NCBI GenBank assembly: GCA_040506275.1
Contig: JBEVXD010000001.1
Coordinates: 856,601 to 920,600, forward strand
Direction of reading: 5' to 3'
Length of the DNA: 64,000 nt
Source: Thiodiazotropha sp040506275
GTDB taxonomy: Bacteria > Pseudomonadota > Gammaproteobacteria > Chromatiales > Chromatiaceae
The position numbers and the translations under genes are program-made. A model generated the notes under the pieces. That model had not been told where the DNA came from. It did no database searches and saw only the letters and a program-made list of their open reading frames with translations. This document shows, one piece after another, positions 24,931 through 33,335 of this stretch. Each line of letters opens with the position of its first letter. Position 1 is the stretch's first letter.

Positions 24931-25308
24931 ATGAAAGTAACCTCAAAGGTATTTGTCTACGGCACCCTGAAAAGAACCCAGGTAAATCACCAGCTACTGA
25001 ATAGTGCCACCTATCTCGGACTTTTCAATACCCAGCCGTACTACAAAATGTTCCACCTGGGAGGCTATCCTGGTGTGGTCAAAGGGGGCAGCACCTCCAT
25101 ACAAGGTGAAGTCTATCAGGTGGATGTTCTGTCAATGAACAAACTTGATAGGCTTGAGGGCTATCCACATGCTTACACCAGAGAACTCATTCAGACTCCC
25201 TGGGGTAATGCATGGATCTACCTCTATCGAGGCAGCATAGAGGGTAGGACAGCTATCCCAACCGGCGTCTGGCATGATAACGTTTACTGGCGCCGCTGGT
25301 CGAGATAG
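24931..25308 (+). CDS. Gamma-glutamylcyclotransferase (AIG2/GGCT)-like protein
   Basis: This 125-residue protein of the GGCT fold has the N-terminal substrate loop VFVYGTLKRTQVNH (YGTL motif). The later LDRLEGYPHAYTREL contains the conserved Glu-Gly-Tyr region. Members cleave gamma-glutamyl amines or peptides. Similar genes are known in diazotroph nif regions, but a link to nitrogen fixation is inferred here from position only. Confidence 0.85.
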   Translation: MKVTSKVFVYGTLKRTQVNHQLLNSATYLGLFNTQPYYKMFHLGGYPGVVKGGSTSIQGEVYQVDVLSMNKLDRLEGYPHAYTRELIQTPWGNAWIYLYRGSIEGRTAIPTGVWHDNVYWRRWSR

Positions 25309-25354
25309 CTACTATCAAATCCTGAATGACCGATAGAGCGAAACGATTTGCTCA

Positions 25355-25639
25355 CTATTCAGAATCATCTGTCTCAATTTTTGATGTAGTGAGTTCTTCA
25401 GGCCAACATCCTGTAGGCGGTCCAAGATTCATCTTTTTGTCTTCAAAACGTACCAGATAAAGCGCTCTATCTGGTGCCTCTTCCAAGTGGCCAGTTTCAA
25501 TAATTACCCCTTTGGTACCGGGTTCAGCCAATAGAGCATCCTGAGGAATATCAGGTATACCACCATCATTATAGATATGGCTGGCTGCAAAAATCATATC
25601 ACCGGGACTAAGTTGTTCGAGTGTCATGTCATCTTCCAT
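25355..25639 (-). CDS. NifZ-domain-like small protein
   Basis: This 94-residue protein follows the NifZ plan. LSPGDMIFAASHIYNDGGIPD corresponds to the G-x-x-V...NDGTYP strand of NifZ. LLAEPGTKGVIIETGHL is followed by ALYLVRFED, the beta-strand before the terminal C-x-x-E motif (GCWPEEL). It is about half the length of, and distinct from, the full NifZ at 32877-33335. It is divergent from iscA and may use its own sigma-54 element at 25790-25805. Confidence 0.7.
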   Translation of the reverse strand: MEDDMTLEQLSPGDMIFAASHIYNDGGIPDIPQDALLAEPGTKGVIIETGHLEEAPDRALYLVRFEDKKMNLGPPTGCWPEELTTSKIETDDSE

Positions 25640-25673
25640 TGTCGTGTTTATTACCTAAGTCTGATTTCGTGAT

Positions 25674-25689
25674 TGTCGCCTATGTGACA
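25674..25689. promoter_or_regulatory. NifA upstream activator sequence for iscA-nifUS
   Basis: TGT-CGCCTATGTG-ACA fits TGT-N10-ACA and ends 65 bp before the -24 element at 25754. It lies between the divergent NifZ-like and iscA genes and could act on both. Confidence 0.65.
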
Positions 25690-25753
25690 TACATTTAATG
25701 AATTAAAGTGTTAAAACCTTTAAAAACAATAAGTAAGCTGCATATGATTAGCA

Positions 25754-25769
25754 TGGCACAGGCTTTGCA
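25754..25769 (+). promoter_or_regulatory. Sigma-54 promoter of iscA-nifU-nifS
   Basis: TGGCAC-AGGCT-TTGCA is a perfect RpoN -24/-12 element, 51 bases before the iscA ATG. Confidence 0.92.
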
Positions 25770-25789
25770 AACTACTTGAAAACGAAAGA

Positions 25790-25805
25790 TGCAAGAGACT
25801 TGCCA
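25790..25805 (-). promoter_or_regulatory. Candidate divergent sigma-54 promoter for the NifZ-like gene
   Basis: The minus strand reads TGGCAA-GTCTC-TTGCA, with GG and GC correctly spaced. Transcription would run leftward through the iscA promoter and the NifA site to the NifZ-like gene, about 150 bases away. The element lies in the iscA leader, so the two promoters would interfere. Sequence match only. Confidence 0.45.
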
Positions 25806-25819
25806 CGGAGATAACGACC

Positions 25820-26143
25820 ATGCTCACACTGACCGAAAGTGCTCAAAAGGCGATCAGCCGATTCATTCAAGGTTCGGAAACCCCTGTTGGAGGATTACGA
25901 ATTTCAGTTACCGGAGGTGGTTGCTCTGGACTGCAATACGGTATGGCACTTGAAGAGAGTGCTAGTGATGAAGACACCGTAATCGAAGTCGAGCAATTGA
26001 AAATCTTTGTCGATCCTCTCAGTGCACCGATGCTTAATGGGGTCACTGTAGACTTTCTCGATAGCATGGATGGAAGTGGTTTTAAATTCGAAAATCCAAA
26101 CGCTACCAACAGTTGTGGTTGCGGCAACTCATTTTCCGCTTAA
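25820..26143 (+). CDS. iscA: Nif-specific A-type Fe-S carrier (HesB/IscA family)
   Basis: The 107-residue A-type carrier has the three conserved cysteines in GGGCSGLQYGM (one) and the C-terminal NSCGCGNSF (two). It accepts clusters from NifU and passes them to nitrogenase proteins. In A. vinelandii the equivalent (IscA-nif) lies directly before nifU, as here (18-base gap). Confidence 0.93.
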   Translation: MLTLTESAQKAISRFIQGSETPVGGLRISVTGGGCSGLQYGMALEESASDEDTVIEVEQLKIFVDPLSAPMLNGVTVDFLDSMDGSGFKFENPNATNSCGCGNSFSA

Positions 26144-26161
26144 TCATTTAGGAGTAAAGAT

Positions 26162-27052
26162 ATGTGGGACTATTCTGAAAAGGTTCAAGAGCATTTCTTT
26201 AGCCCAAGAAATGCAGGTGCAGTCGAGAATGCTAACGCTGTTGGTGATGTTGGTTCTCTCTCATGTGGTGATGCCTTGCGATTGACATTAAATGTCGATC
26301 CTGAGAGCGAGGTGATTCTCAATGCTGGGTTTCAAACTTTTGGTTGTGGTTCTGCCATTGCGTCAAGCTCTGCTTTAACAGAAATTATTAAAGGCATGAA
26401 GATTGATGATGCCCTGAGTGTTAGTAATCAGGATATCGCTGACTATCTTGATGGTCTGCCACCGGAAAAAATGCACTGCTCTGTCATGGGGCGTGAAGCG
26501 TTACAGGCAGCAGTAGCCAACTATCGAGGCGAAGAGTGGAAGGACGACCATGAAGAGGGCGCACTAATCTGCAAATGTTTCGCGATTGATGAAGTGATGA
26601 TCGAGGATACGATACGCGCTAATAATCTACGCACCGTAGAAGAGGTGACTAACTACACCAAAGCTGGTGGTGGATGTTCTGCTTGCCATGAAGGCATAGA
26701 AGATGTCTTGGGTCGTATCCTGGCAGAAAAAGGTGAAACCTTCGATCCGAATGCTGTGGCCGGAGAGATCAAAAAACCAAAATCAGGACTAACAAACCTG
26801 CAGCGTATGAAACGTATCGAAGAGCTTCTGGATGAGATTCGTCCTAACCTTCAGCGTGATCATGGTGATGTGGAACTAATCGAAGTCGACGGCAAATATA
26901 TCTATGTCAAGATGACCGGCGCTTGTGCTGGCTGTCAGATGGCAGCAACCACCTTGGGTGGTATACAGCAACATCTAGCAGAAGGTCTGGGTGAATTCAT
27001 TCAAGTCTTGCCTTCTGAAGAGTTGGCTCGTCGTGCAGCAATGGAGAGTTAA
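26162..27052 (+). CDS. nifU: Fe-S cluster scaffold NifU
   Basis: The 296-residue three-domain NifU has an N-terminal IscU-like domain with Cys in SLSCGDA, FGCGSA and MHCSVMG. A central BFD-like [2Fe-2S] domain has CKCF and GGGCSACHEGIEDVL. The C-terminal NifU domain has CAGCQMAATTLGG. It receives sulfur from NifS and builds [4Fe-4S] clusters for NifH and NifB. Two bases separate it from nifS. Confidence 0.98.
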   Translation: MWDYSEKVQEHFFSPRNAGAVENANAVGDVGSLSCGDALRLTLNVDPESEVILNAGFQTFGCGSAIASSSALTEIIKGMKIDDALSVSNQDIADYLDGLPPEKMHCSVMGREALQAAVANYRGEEWKDDHEEGALICKCFAIDEVMIEDTIRANNLRTVEEVTNYTKAGGGCSACHEGIEDVLGRILAEKGETFDPNAVAGEIKKPKSGLTNLQRMKRIEELLDEIRPNLQRDHGDVELIEVDGKYIYVKMTGACAGCQMAATTLGGIQQHLAEGLGEFIQVLPSEELARRAAMES

Positions 27053-27054
27053 TC

Positions 27055-28266
27055 ATGGTTGAAGGTATCTATCTGGATAACAATGCCACAACTATGGTGG
27101 CCCCAGAAGTAGTTGAGGAGATGCTTCCCTACTTCACAGAGCAGTTCGGCAACCCATCGTCTTTACATCAGTTCGGTAATAAGGTTGGACGAGCTTTGAA
27201 GAAAGCACGCAAGCAGGTACAGAATCTGCTGGGTGCTGAACATGATTCGGAAATCATATTCACCTCCTGTGGTACAGAATCTGATTCAACGGCCATTCTG
27301 TCAGCCCTTAAAGCTCAGCCAGATCGTAAAGAGATTATCACGACAGTAGTTGAACATCCTGCTGTGTTGACCCTCTGTGAGCATCTTGAGAAAGAGGGCT
27401 ATACCGTCCACTATCTCAAAGTAGACAGCAAAGGTCGTCTTAATATTAAAGAGTACTATAAGCTTCTCTCAGACAATGTAGCCATTGTTTCAGTGATGTG
27501 GGCTAATAATGAGAGTGGTACGCTCTTTCCAGTAGAAGAGATGGCTGAGTTGGCGCGTCAAGCTGGCGTTCTGTTCCACACTGACGCAGTACAAGCAGTG
27601 GGCAAACTGCCAATCAATTTGAAAGAGACTTGCATCGACATGCTTTCACTATCAGGACATAAGTTACATGCACCTAAAGGGATAGGCGTGCTCTATCTAC
27701 GAAGGGGTGTACGTTACCGTCCACTTCTTAGAGGTGGCCACCAGGAAAGAGGGCGTAGGGCAGGTACAGAAAATGCTGCCTCTGTTGTTGCTCTAGGTAA
27801 GGCTTGCGAGATGGCAATGGAATCGATGGAGTATGAAAAATCCTCCGTTAAAGCCATGCGAGATCGTCTCGAACAGGGTATCCTGGAAAAGGTCAGTCAC
27901 TGTTTTGTTACTGGTGATCCCAATAACCGGTTACCCAATACCTGTAATATCGCTTTCGAGTACATTGAGGGTGAAGCAATTCTGCTTCTTCTGAATAAAC
28001 TAGGTATTGCTGCTTCAAGTGGATCTGCCTGTACTTCTGGTTCCCTTGAGCCATCCCACGTCATGCGTGCAATGGATATCCCATTTACCGCAGCGCATGG
28101 ATCAGTGCGCTTATCCCTTTCGCGCTACAACAGCATGGAAGAAGTAGAGCGTGTGATCGAATCGATACCTCCGATTATCGAGCAACTACGTAAACTCTCC
28201 CCTTACTGGAGTGGAAATGGCCCTGTGGAAGAACCCGAAAAGGCCTTTGCACCCAATTACGCTTGA
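27055..28266 (+). CDS. nifS: Cysteine desulfurase NifS
   Basis: This is a PLP enzyme that takes sulfur from L-cysteine for NifU. The 403-residue protein has the N-terminal YLDNNATTMVAPEV, the PLP-binding lysine in LSGHKLHAPKGIG and the active-site cysteine in SSGSACTSGSLEPSHV. These are diagnostic of the NifS/IscS class I desulfurases. The gene ends the iscA-nifUS unit and is followed by a good terminator. Confidence 0.98.
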   Translation: MVEGIYLDNNATTMVAPEVVEEMLPYFTEQFGNPSSLHQFGNKVGRALKKARKQVQNLLGAEHDSEIIFTSCGTESDSTAILSALKAQPDRKEIITTVVEHPAVLTLCEHLEKEGYTVHYLKVDSKGRLNIKEYYKLLSDNVAIVSVMWANNESGTLFPVEEMAELARQAGVLFHTDAVQAVGKLPINLKETCIDMLSLSGHKLHAPKGIGVLYLRRGVRYRPLLRGGHQERGRRAGTENAASVVALGKACEMAMESMEYEKSSVKAMRDRLEQGILEKVSHCFVTGDPNNRLPNTCNIAFEYIEGEAILLLLNKLGIAASSGSACTSGSLEPSHVMRAMDIPFTAAHGSVRLSLSRYNSMEEVERVIESIPPIIEQLRKLSPYWSGNGPVEEPEKAFAPNYA

Positions 28267-28297
28267 TTGTCACTACTGTTTTCTTCTCCCTATTTTT

Positions 28298-28323
28298 AAC
28301 CGCAGCTTTGCTGCGGTTTTTTT
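28298..28323 (+). terminator. Rho-independent terminator after nifS
   Basis: The 9-bp stem AACCGCAGC/GCTGCGGTT, with a 3-base loop, is followed by five further T residues. It starts 31 bases after the nifS stop. Confidence 0.92.
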
Positions 28324-28429
28324 ATGTGAGACTATTAGAGAGCAACCCATAAGATGTACAAAATATAGCATGCTAGCAATTTACATCTGAGAAGATAGTC
28401 TAATCGCGCTTTCACAAGGAGAAGTTTGT

Positions 28430-29581
28430 ATGTCACCAGTACATGAATCTCGCCGAAAATTTCTTTTGGATTCCGCTACTGCAGCCTCAGGGCTCTTTCT
28501 TGGTGGCATTTATAGCATTGGAAATGCAGGTTCAGCGACACAGCTGGGGAAGGTGATTGGACCAGGAAAAGGTAAAAACCCATCAACTGGTGATGATCTC
28601 TATTTTATCGGAATCTATGACCTGGATGATACTGACGGTAAAGTTAGGACGATTAGTAATATCGGTTTTTTTGGCCATGGCATCACTCCTCACCCTATAC
28701 ATGCAGAGCGAGCTGTCGTATTCGAAAAGCATGGAAAGGGTTGTTGTGAAATAGATCTAAGCAAAGCCAAGGTGTTACGTAAGATCGAAACTATTGCCGA
28801 ACGCCAGTTTTATGGACATGGTGCTTTCAGCCCTGATGGACATTTTTTATATGCCGCGGAGACAGTGGTGCAAGATGGGAGTATGCGCGGTGTTGTTGCG
28901 GTACGTGACGGACAAAGCTTTGAATTACTTGGTGATTTCCCCAGCTACGGTTTGGCACCACATGATTGTCACCTCATTGATGGTGGCGAGACACTGGTAT
29001 TCAGTAATGGAGGGGGGGTATTTGCAAGTGATGACTATGCCTCAGTGACTTATGTGGGCACGAAAGACCGTGCGCTTAAACGGCGGGTGACGATAAGTGA
29101 CCCTGGATTGAATGCAGGTCACATCGCAATCAGCAGCTCTGGTCAACTGGCCATCGTCTCGGCACCAAGAGATGGTATTGAGAAAAAGAGCATGGACTGG
29201 CGGGGTAATATCAGCTTCTATGACCCGCAGAAAGATCAGCTAAGATTGGCAGATGATCCCATTCGCTCAAAGATGGTCGGAGAGACATTAAGCGTTGCAA
29301 TTCACGAACCTAGCATGATTGTTGGTGCTACCAATCCTACAGGTAATTTAGTCACTTTCTGGGATTTTGCTTCCGGTAAACTGGTGAAAGCTATTGAAGG
29401 TCAATATCGCTCTCCCAGAGGGATCTCATTGACCTTGGATCAACGCTATTTTGTACTGACTTATGATAAGTCAACTCACTTGATCCTGTTGGATGCAGAG
29501 ACTTTTGAACCTGTTGAGTCCAGTTATTTACCGGTCTCGTATATGGCAGGATCACACAACCTGGTTTATGGTTCTGCGTAG
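28430..29581 (+). CDS. Tat-exported DUF1513 beta-propeller protein
   Basis: The 383 residues begin with a twin-arginine signal (SRRKFLLDSATAASGLFLGGI, RR at residues 9-10), so a folded, perhaps cofactor-containing periplasmic protein is expected. The rest matches DUF1513, a seven-bladed-propeller-like family often found next to periplasmic iron-uptake genes: GIYDLDD, FGHGITPHPIHAERAVVFEKHG, YGLAPHDCHLIDGG and SHNLVYG near the end. No partner iron genes are seen here. It sits between nifS and nifV but has its own transcript. Confidence 0.82.
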   Translation: MSPVHESRRKFLLDSATAASGLFLGGIYSIGNAGSATQLGKVIGPGKGKNPSTGDDLYFIGIYDLDDTDGKVRTISNIGFFGHGITPHPIHAERAVVFEKHGKGCCEIDLSKAKVLRKIETIAERQFYGHGAFSPDGHFLYAAETVVQDGSMRGVVAVRDGQSFELLGDFPSYGLAPHDCHLIDGGETLVFSNGGGVFASDDYASVTYVGTKDRALKRRVTISDPGLNAGHIAISSSGQLAIVSAPRDGIEKKSMDWRGNISFYDPQKDQLRLADDPIRSKMVGETLSVAIHEPSMIVGATNPTGNLVTFWDFASGKLVKAIEGQYRSPRGISLTLDQRYFVLTYDKSTHLILLDAETFEPVESSYLPVSYMAGSHNLVYGSA

Positions 29582-30010
29582 GCAATTTTTTTGTGAAACT
29601 AAGCAATCTTAGGTAGCTTATAAATTGATTCAACGGTTAGCGAGAATAATTTTGGATACCCTAGCTGACCTCACATTATATATTTCTGATTATAATAAAA
29701 ACCTCGTCAAGCCTAAACGGCCTATTTAGCAGAGGTAGTTAATCTGAAATACATACTTGGCTAAGTGCAGTTTCCCTCACAACTCAATACACGGAAGCGA
29801 AGTGCATCCACCAATTGAATGTCCTTTGTACAATTTAGGACTTACCTGAAAATCTTTTACCCGAATATACGATGTCGTACTTTGTAGTAATTTACCTAAT
29901 CGTTTCGATCTAATACATCTTTGTCGCATACCCTACAATTCGTTCTCAACCGACATTAATCCTAACAATCGATCATCTATAACCCACTAATAAACCAGCA
30001 AAATTTTTCA
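29582..30010. other. Long nifV upstream region
   Basis: There are 430 bases without a supported gene. Its right end carries the NifA site (29922-29937). The middle contains short open stretches but nothing I could assign to a family. No terminator is obvious after the DUF1513 gene. Confidence 0.4.
29922..29937. promoter_or_regulatory. NifA upstream activator sequence for nifV
   Basis: TGT-CGCATACCCT-ACA fits TGT-N10-ACA and ends 73 bp upstream of the nifV -24 element. Confidence 0.65.
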
Positions 30011-30026
30011 TGGCACAGTGATTGCT
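30011..30026 (+). promoter_or_regulatory. Sigma-54 promoter of nifV operon
   Basis: TGGCAC-AGTGA-TTGCT matches RpoN at every conserved position except the last A. The longest reading frame of nifV would begin at a GTG inside this element, which shows that the start must be further downstream. Confidence 0.88.
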
Positions 30027-30053
30027 ATTACTCCTGTTAACAAGGAGACAGTC

Positions 30054-31208
30054 ATGCAGCATAAGCCAACAACAGCCACAATCAACGATACTACCTTGAG
30101 GGATGGGGAGCAGTCTGCCGGGGTCTCCTTTACCCTGCATGAGAAGCTTGCCATTGCCAGATCATTGGATGAGTTGGGTGTGCCTGAGCTTGAGGTTGGG
30201 ATTCCCGCCATGGGCGATGAGGAACGGGATGCTATACGTGCAGTGGCCTCTACTGTCGATAACGCCCGTTTGATGGTCTGGGGCCGCATGCACAGTGAGG
30301 ATATCAAACACTGCCGTGATCTGGGTGTACAGATGGTTGATCTCTCCATGCCGGTCTCAGATCAACAGATTAGTAAAAAACTGGGTCGCTCCCGTGATTG
30401 GGTACTTGAGCAGATTGCGCCTTGTATCAATGAGGCCCTCAATCTTGGCCTTGAAGTCTGTGTTGGCGGTGAGGACTCCTCACGAGCTGATCCTGAGTTT
30501 CTTTGGCAGGTGGTTGAAACAGCAGAGCGAGCAGGAGCGCGCCGTTTTCGCTTTGCAGATACCGTAGGCATTATGGAACCCTTTAAGGTATTTGAGGCAA
30601 TCCGTGATCTGCGTGCTATTTCTGACATAGAGATTGAGATGCATGCCCATGATGATCTGGGTCTTGCAACCGCTAACACCCTAGCTGCTATTCGAGGTGG
30701 AGCAACCCACGCCAACACAACGGTACATGGACTTGGTGAACGTGCCGGAAATGCACCACTTGAAGAGGTGGTGATGGGATTGCGTCGTTTCCATGATCAA
30801 GGGCATGAGATCGATATGACCCGCTACTCCTCACTTTCTGAACTGGTTGAATTTGCCTCAGGCAGGAATGTCGGGTGGCAAAAGAGTCTGGTTGGGGCTG
30901 GTGTCTTCACCCATGAAGCAGGTATTCATGTTGATGGTCTGATGAAAGACAAACTTAACTACCAGGGAGTTGATCCAGCTGACTTGGGCCGAGATCATCA
31001 ATTTGTGTTGGGTAAGCATTCTGGCAGTCACGCAGTAATACAAGCCTATGCCGACATGGGTATGGCACTGAGCCGGGAACAAGCTGAATCGCTGTTACTA
31101 CGGGTTCGACTTCATGCCATGCAGAACAAAAGACCACCTGCATCACATGATTTACGACGCTTTTATCTGGAAATCAACAAGGAGTCTCAGGAATGGATTC
31201 GTCAATGA
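30054..31208 (+). CDS. nifV: Homocitrate synthase NifV
   Basis: NifV condenses acetyl-CoA with 2-oxoglutarate to give homocitrate, the organic ligand of FeMo-co. I chose the ATG at 30054 with AAGGAG 6 bases upstream (384 residues). The signature INDTTLRDGEQSAGV is at the N-terminus, and EMHAHDDLGLATAN with metal-binding His residues lies in the barrel. HTNTTVHGLGERAGNAPLE, with the family wording HANTTVHGLG, follows. It leads the operon nifV-cysE-TPR-nifWZM-clpX. Confidence 0.97.
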   Translation: MQHKPTTATINDTTLRDGEQSAGVSFTLHEKLAIARSLDELGVPELEVGIPAMGDEERDAIRAVASTVDNARLMVWGRMHSEDIKHCRDLGVQMVDLSMPVSDQQISKKLGRSRDWVLEQIAPCINEALNLGLEVCVGGEDSSRADPEFLWQVVETAERAGARRFRFADTVGIMEPFKVFEAIRDLRAISDIEIEMHAHDDLGLATANTLAAIRGGATHANTTVHGLGERAGNAPLEEVVMGLRRFHDQGHEIDMTRYSSLSELVEFASGRNVGWQKSLVGAGVFTHEAGIHVDGLMKDKLNYQGVDPADLGRDHQFVLGKHSGSHAVIQAYADMGMALSREQAESLLLRVRLHAMQNKRPPASHDLRRFYLEINKESQEWIRQ

Positions 31209-31993
31209 TGAACAGTGAAGTCATTGCAGAAGTAGAGACACCCATCAAGTCAAAATCAGTTTGGAAGATGGTGGGTGAGGATATAAGTTGTGTATTTGAG
31301 CGCGACCCGGCAGCACGCACACGAATTGAAATTATGACCACCTATCCAGGGGTCCACGCCATCATGTTATATCGCATGGCTAATCGGCTGTGGGGTAGAG
31401 GCTGGCGCTATCTGCCACGGTTGATCTCATATATTGGTCGAATTTGGACCAGCATCGATATTCATCCAGGTGCCACAATCGGTAATCGGTTCTTTATTGA
31501 TCATGGCGCCGGCGTGGTAATTGGAGAGACAGCTGTAGTGGGTAATGATGTGACACTCTATCACGGTGTCACCCTTGGTGGTGTTTCATGGAACAAGGGT
31601 AAACGTCATCCCACCTTAGGGGATCGTGTCGTGGTTGGCGCCGGTGCCAAGATCCTTGGTCCGATTGAGATCGGAGAAGAGGTCAGGGTAGGTGCCAATT
31701 CTGTCGTTGTTTCAGAGGTGCCTTCAAATAAGACCGTAGTCGGGATACCCGCCAAAGTTGTTCAGTCGAGTCAAACAAGCAATGAACATGGCATCGACCT
31801 GAATCATCATTTAATACCTGATCCAGTGGCTGAGGCCATCAACTGTCTACTGGAACGTATACGCATATTAGAGGGAGAAGTCGGTGTTTACGGATGCTTA
31901 CCTGGTGGTGAAAAGCCTGAGGACGAATGCCGCAAATGCGATGCCAAGTTGGTTTGCGAACCCGTAAAACCTGAAACAGCAGTAACGGAGTAA
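31193..31993 (+). CDS. cysE: Serine O-acetyltransferase, nif-associated
   Basis: This is the 266-residue CysE of the left-handed beta-helix family. It has DIHPGATIGNRFFIDHGAGVVIGETA with the catalytic His/Asp region and the TLGG loop (HGVTLGGVSWNKGKRHPTLGD). It makes O-acetylserine for cysteine, the sulfur source for NifS. As in A. vinelandii, a cysE copy lies after nifV; the start overlaps nifV by 16 bases. The C-terminus carries an extra four-Cys tail (CLPGGE...CRKCDAKLVC). Confidence 0.95.
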   Translation: MDSSMMNSEVIAEVETPIKSKSVWKMVGEDISCVFERDPAARTRIEIMTTYPGVHAIMLYRMANRLWGRGWRYLPRLISYIGRIWTSIDIHPGATIGNRFFIDHGAGVVIGETAVVGNDVTLYHGVTLGGVSWNKGKRHPTLGDRVVVGAGAKILGPIEIGEEVRVGANSVVVSEVPSNKTVVGIPAKVVQSSQTSNEHGIDLNHHLIPDPVAEAINCLLERIRILEGEVGVYGCLPGGEKPEDECRKCDAKLVCEPVKPETAVTE

Positions 31994-31998
31994 CAGCA

Positions 31999-32523
31999 AT
32001 GACTGTGGATCTTCTCGATTTTGATAGTGAAGACCTCTATTTCGATGAAGCCTTAAATTCAGAGGCGAAGGCGTATCTTGAAAGCGCTGCGGAAAATTAT
32101 GGTGATGCCAAATCAGAAACTGATCTTCTAAGGGCCTATTTTCTGGAACCTGAACATCCGATGATTCTGGTTGCTCTCTATCGCTATTTCTACTATCAGC
32201 ACCGTTTGAACGAAGCATTAATTGTTGCAGAACGAGTATTGGTGGTGATTGCCAAACGTCTAGAACTACCATCAGACTGGCGCGATCTGTCTGAAGGACG
32301 TTTAGGTAGTGGGGTAATGATTTCAATGACACTAATCCGCTTCTATATGTTAGCGCTTAAAGGAGCTGGATTTTTGGAACTACGCTTGGGTAACTATGAT
32401 TCTGCCCTGGAGCGTCTAGAGAAGGTTGCAGAGCTTGATTCTAAAGATCGTCTTGGTGCTCAAGCTCTGCTGGAAGTTGTCCGTAAGGCACTGGTCAATC
32501 AACCCGACTCTGTGTCGGCGTAA
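31999..32523 (+). CDS. TPR-like helical protein, nif-associated (paralogue of 23426-23962)
   Basis: This 174-residue helical-repeat protein has an acidic N-terminus (VDLLDFDSEDLYFDEAL). Repeats like ILVALYRYFYYQHRLNEALIVAERVL and RFYMLALKGAGFLELRLGNYDSALERLEKV follow. These blocks align in order with those of the TPR-like protein after fdxB, including the W of the (Q/R)DW(S/R)xL linker. Located between cysE and nifW, it is likely a nitrogenase-maturation adaptor; unproven. Confidence 0.8.
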   Translation: MTVDLLDFDSEDLYFDEALNSEAKAYLESAAENYGDAKSETDLLRAYFLEPEHPMILVALYRYFYYQHRLNEALIVAERVLVVIAKRLELPSDWRDLSEGRLGSGVMISMTLIRFYMLALKGAGFLELRLGNYDSALERLEKVAELDSKDRLGAQALLEVVRKALVNQPDSVSA

Positions 32524-32545
32524 CATCAATAACAGGAGCTGAATT

Positions 32546-32893
32546 ATGAGCGATAGTGAATTCGATCTGGATATGGATGAACTCAGCAGTGCTGAGGATT
32601 TCCTCGAATATTTTGATATTAAATTCGAACCATCGGTTGTTCATGTTAACCGCTTGCATATTTTGCAAAGGTTTCATGACTATCTGGATGGCATTGATCA
32701 AATGCCTGAGAGTGATGAGGAAAAATATGCTCTATATGCGGGTATGTTAAAAAGCGCTTACAGTGACTTTATAGAGTCAGATGCAGTAACTGAGAAAGTC
32801 TTTAAAGTTTTCCATATGCATGAACCGGTTACAGTCAAAGTGCCGCTTATGGATCTTAGCCAGCAGGTAGATAGTTTTGCGACCAAAATTTGA
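32546..32893 (+). CDS. nifW: Nitrogenase-stabilising protein NifW
   Basis: NifW associates with and protects or helps mature the MoFe protein. The 115-residue product shows the family pattern: LSSAEDFLEYFDIKFEPSVVHVNRLHILQRFHDYL, then Y-A-x-MLKSAYSDF, and VFKVFHMHEPVTVKVPL at the end. GAGCTG-type ribosome site upstream; the 3' end overlaps nifZ by 17 bases. Confidence 0.96.
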   Translation: MSDSEFDLDMDELSSAEDFLEYFDIKFEPSVVHVNRLHILQRFHDYLDGIDQMPESDEEKYALYAGMLKSAYSDFIESDAVTEKVFKVFHMHEPVTVKVPLMDLSQQVDSFATKI

Positions 32894-33335
32894 ATATGGT
32901 GAAGCAGTCCGCGTTGTTCGGAATCTGCGTAATGATGGCACATATCCTGGTGAGCCAACCGGACGGATGTTAGTCCGCCGGGGCAGTGTAGGATTTGTGC
33001 GAGATGTAGGTACCTTTCTGCAGGACCAGTTGATCTATCATGTAGACTTTATTGATCAAGATCGCCGTGTTGGTTGCCGGGAACAGGAACTACAACTCGA
33101 GAGTGATCCTTGGATTCCTACACGTTTCGAATTCAGAGATAAGATAACACCCAAAATACCATTAGGTATGGAAGGTGAAATTATTGCACAACCGGGTGAT
33201 GAGGGTGAGATCGAAAAGGCTTTGAGGGATTATCCTGATGGGCCGGCTTATCATGCTCGCTTCAATGGCAGGACGCTGCTGGTGCCTGAGAAAGCATTGG
33301 AATTTCTACATCCCGAAAATGAGGAGGATGCATGA
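32877..33335 (+). CDS. nifZ: MoFe-protein maturation factor NifZ
   Basis: NifZ is needed for assembly of the second P-cluster in A. vinelandii MoFe protein. I take TTG at 32877 as the start because the family N-terminus RPKFEYGEAVRVVRNLRNDGT begins there and CAGGTAG precedes it. The first domain includes RRGSVGFVRDVGTFLQDQLIYHVDF, and a second repeat-like domain follows (ITPKIPLGMEGEI...YHARFNG). The 152-residue length is normal. It overlaps both neighbours. Confidence 0.95.
   Translation: MRPKFEYGEAVRVVRNLRNDGTYPGEPTGRMLVRRGSVGFVRDVGTFLQDQLIYHVDFIDQDRRVGCREQELQLESDPWIPTRFEFRDKITPKIPLGMEGEIIAQPGDEGEIEKALRDYPDGPAYHARFNGRTLLVPEKALEFLHPENEEDA

Noticed and set aside
29760..29860. Short minus-strand coding-like stretch in the nifV upstream region
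   Set aside because: About 20 plausible codons only, bounded by stops, with no family I can name.
30018..30053. GTG start giving a longer NifV
   Set aside because: It lies inside the sigma-54 promoter and cannot be in the mRNA; the ATG at 30054 has a proper ribosome site.
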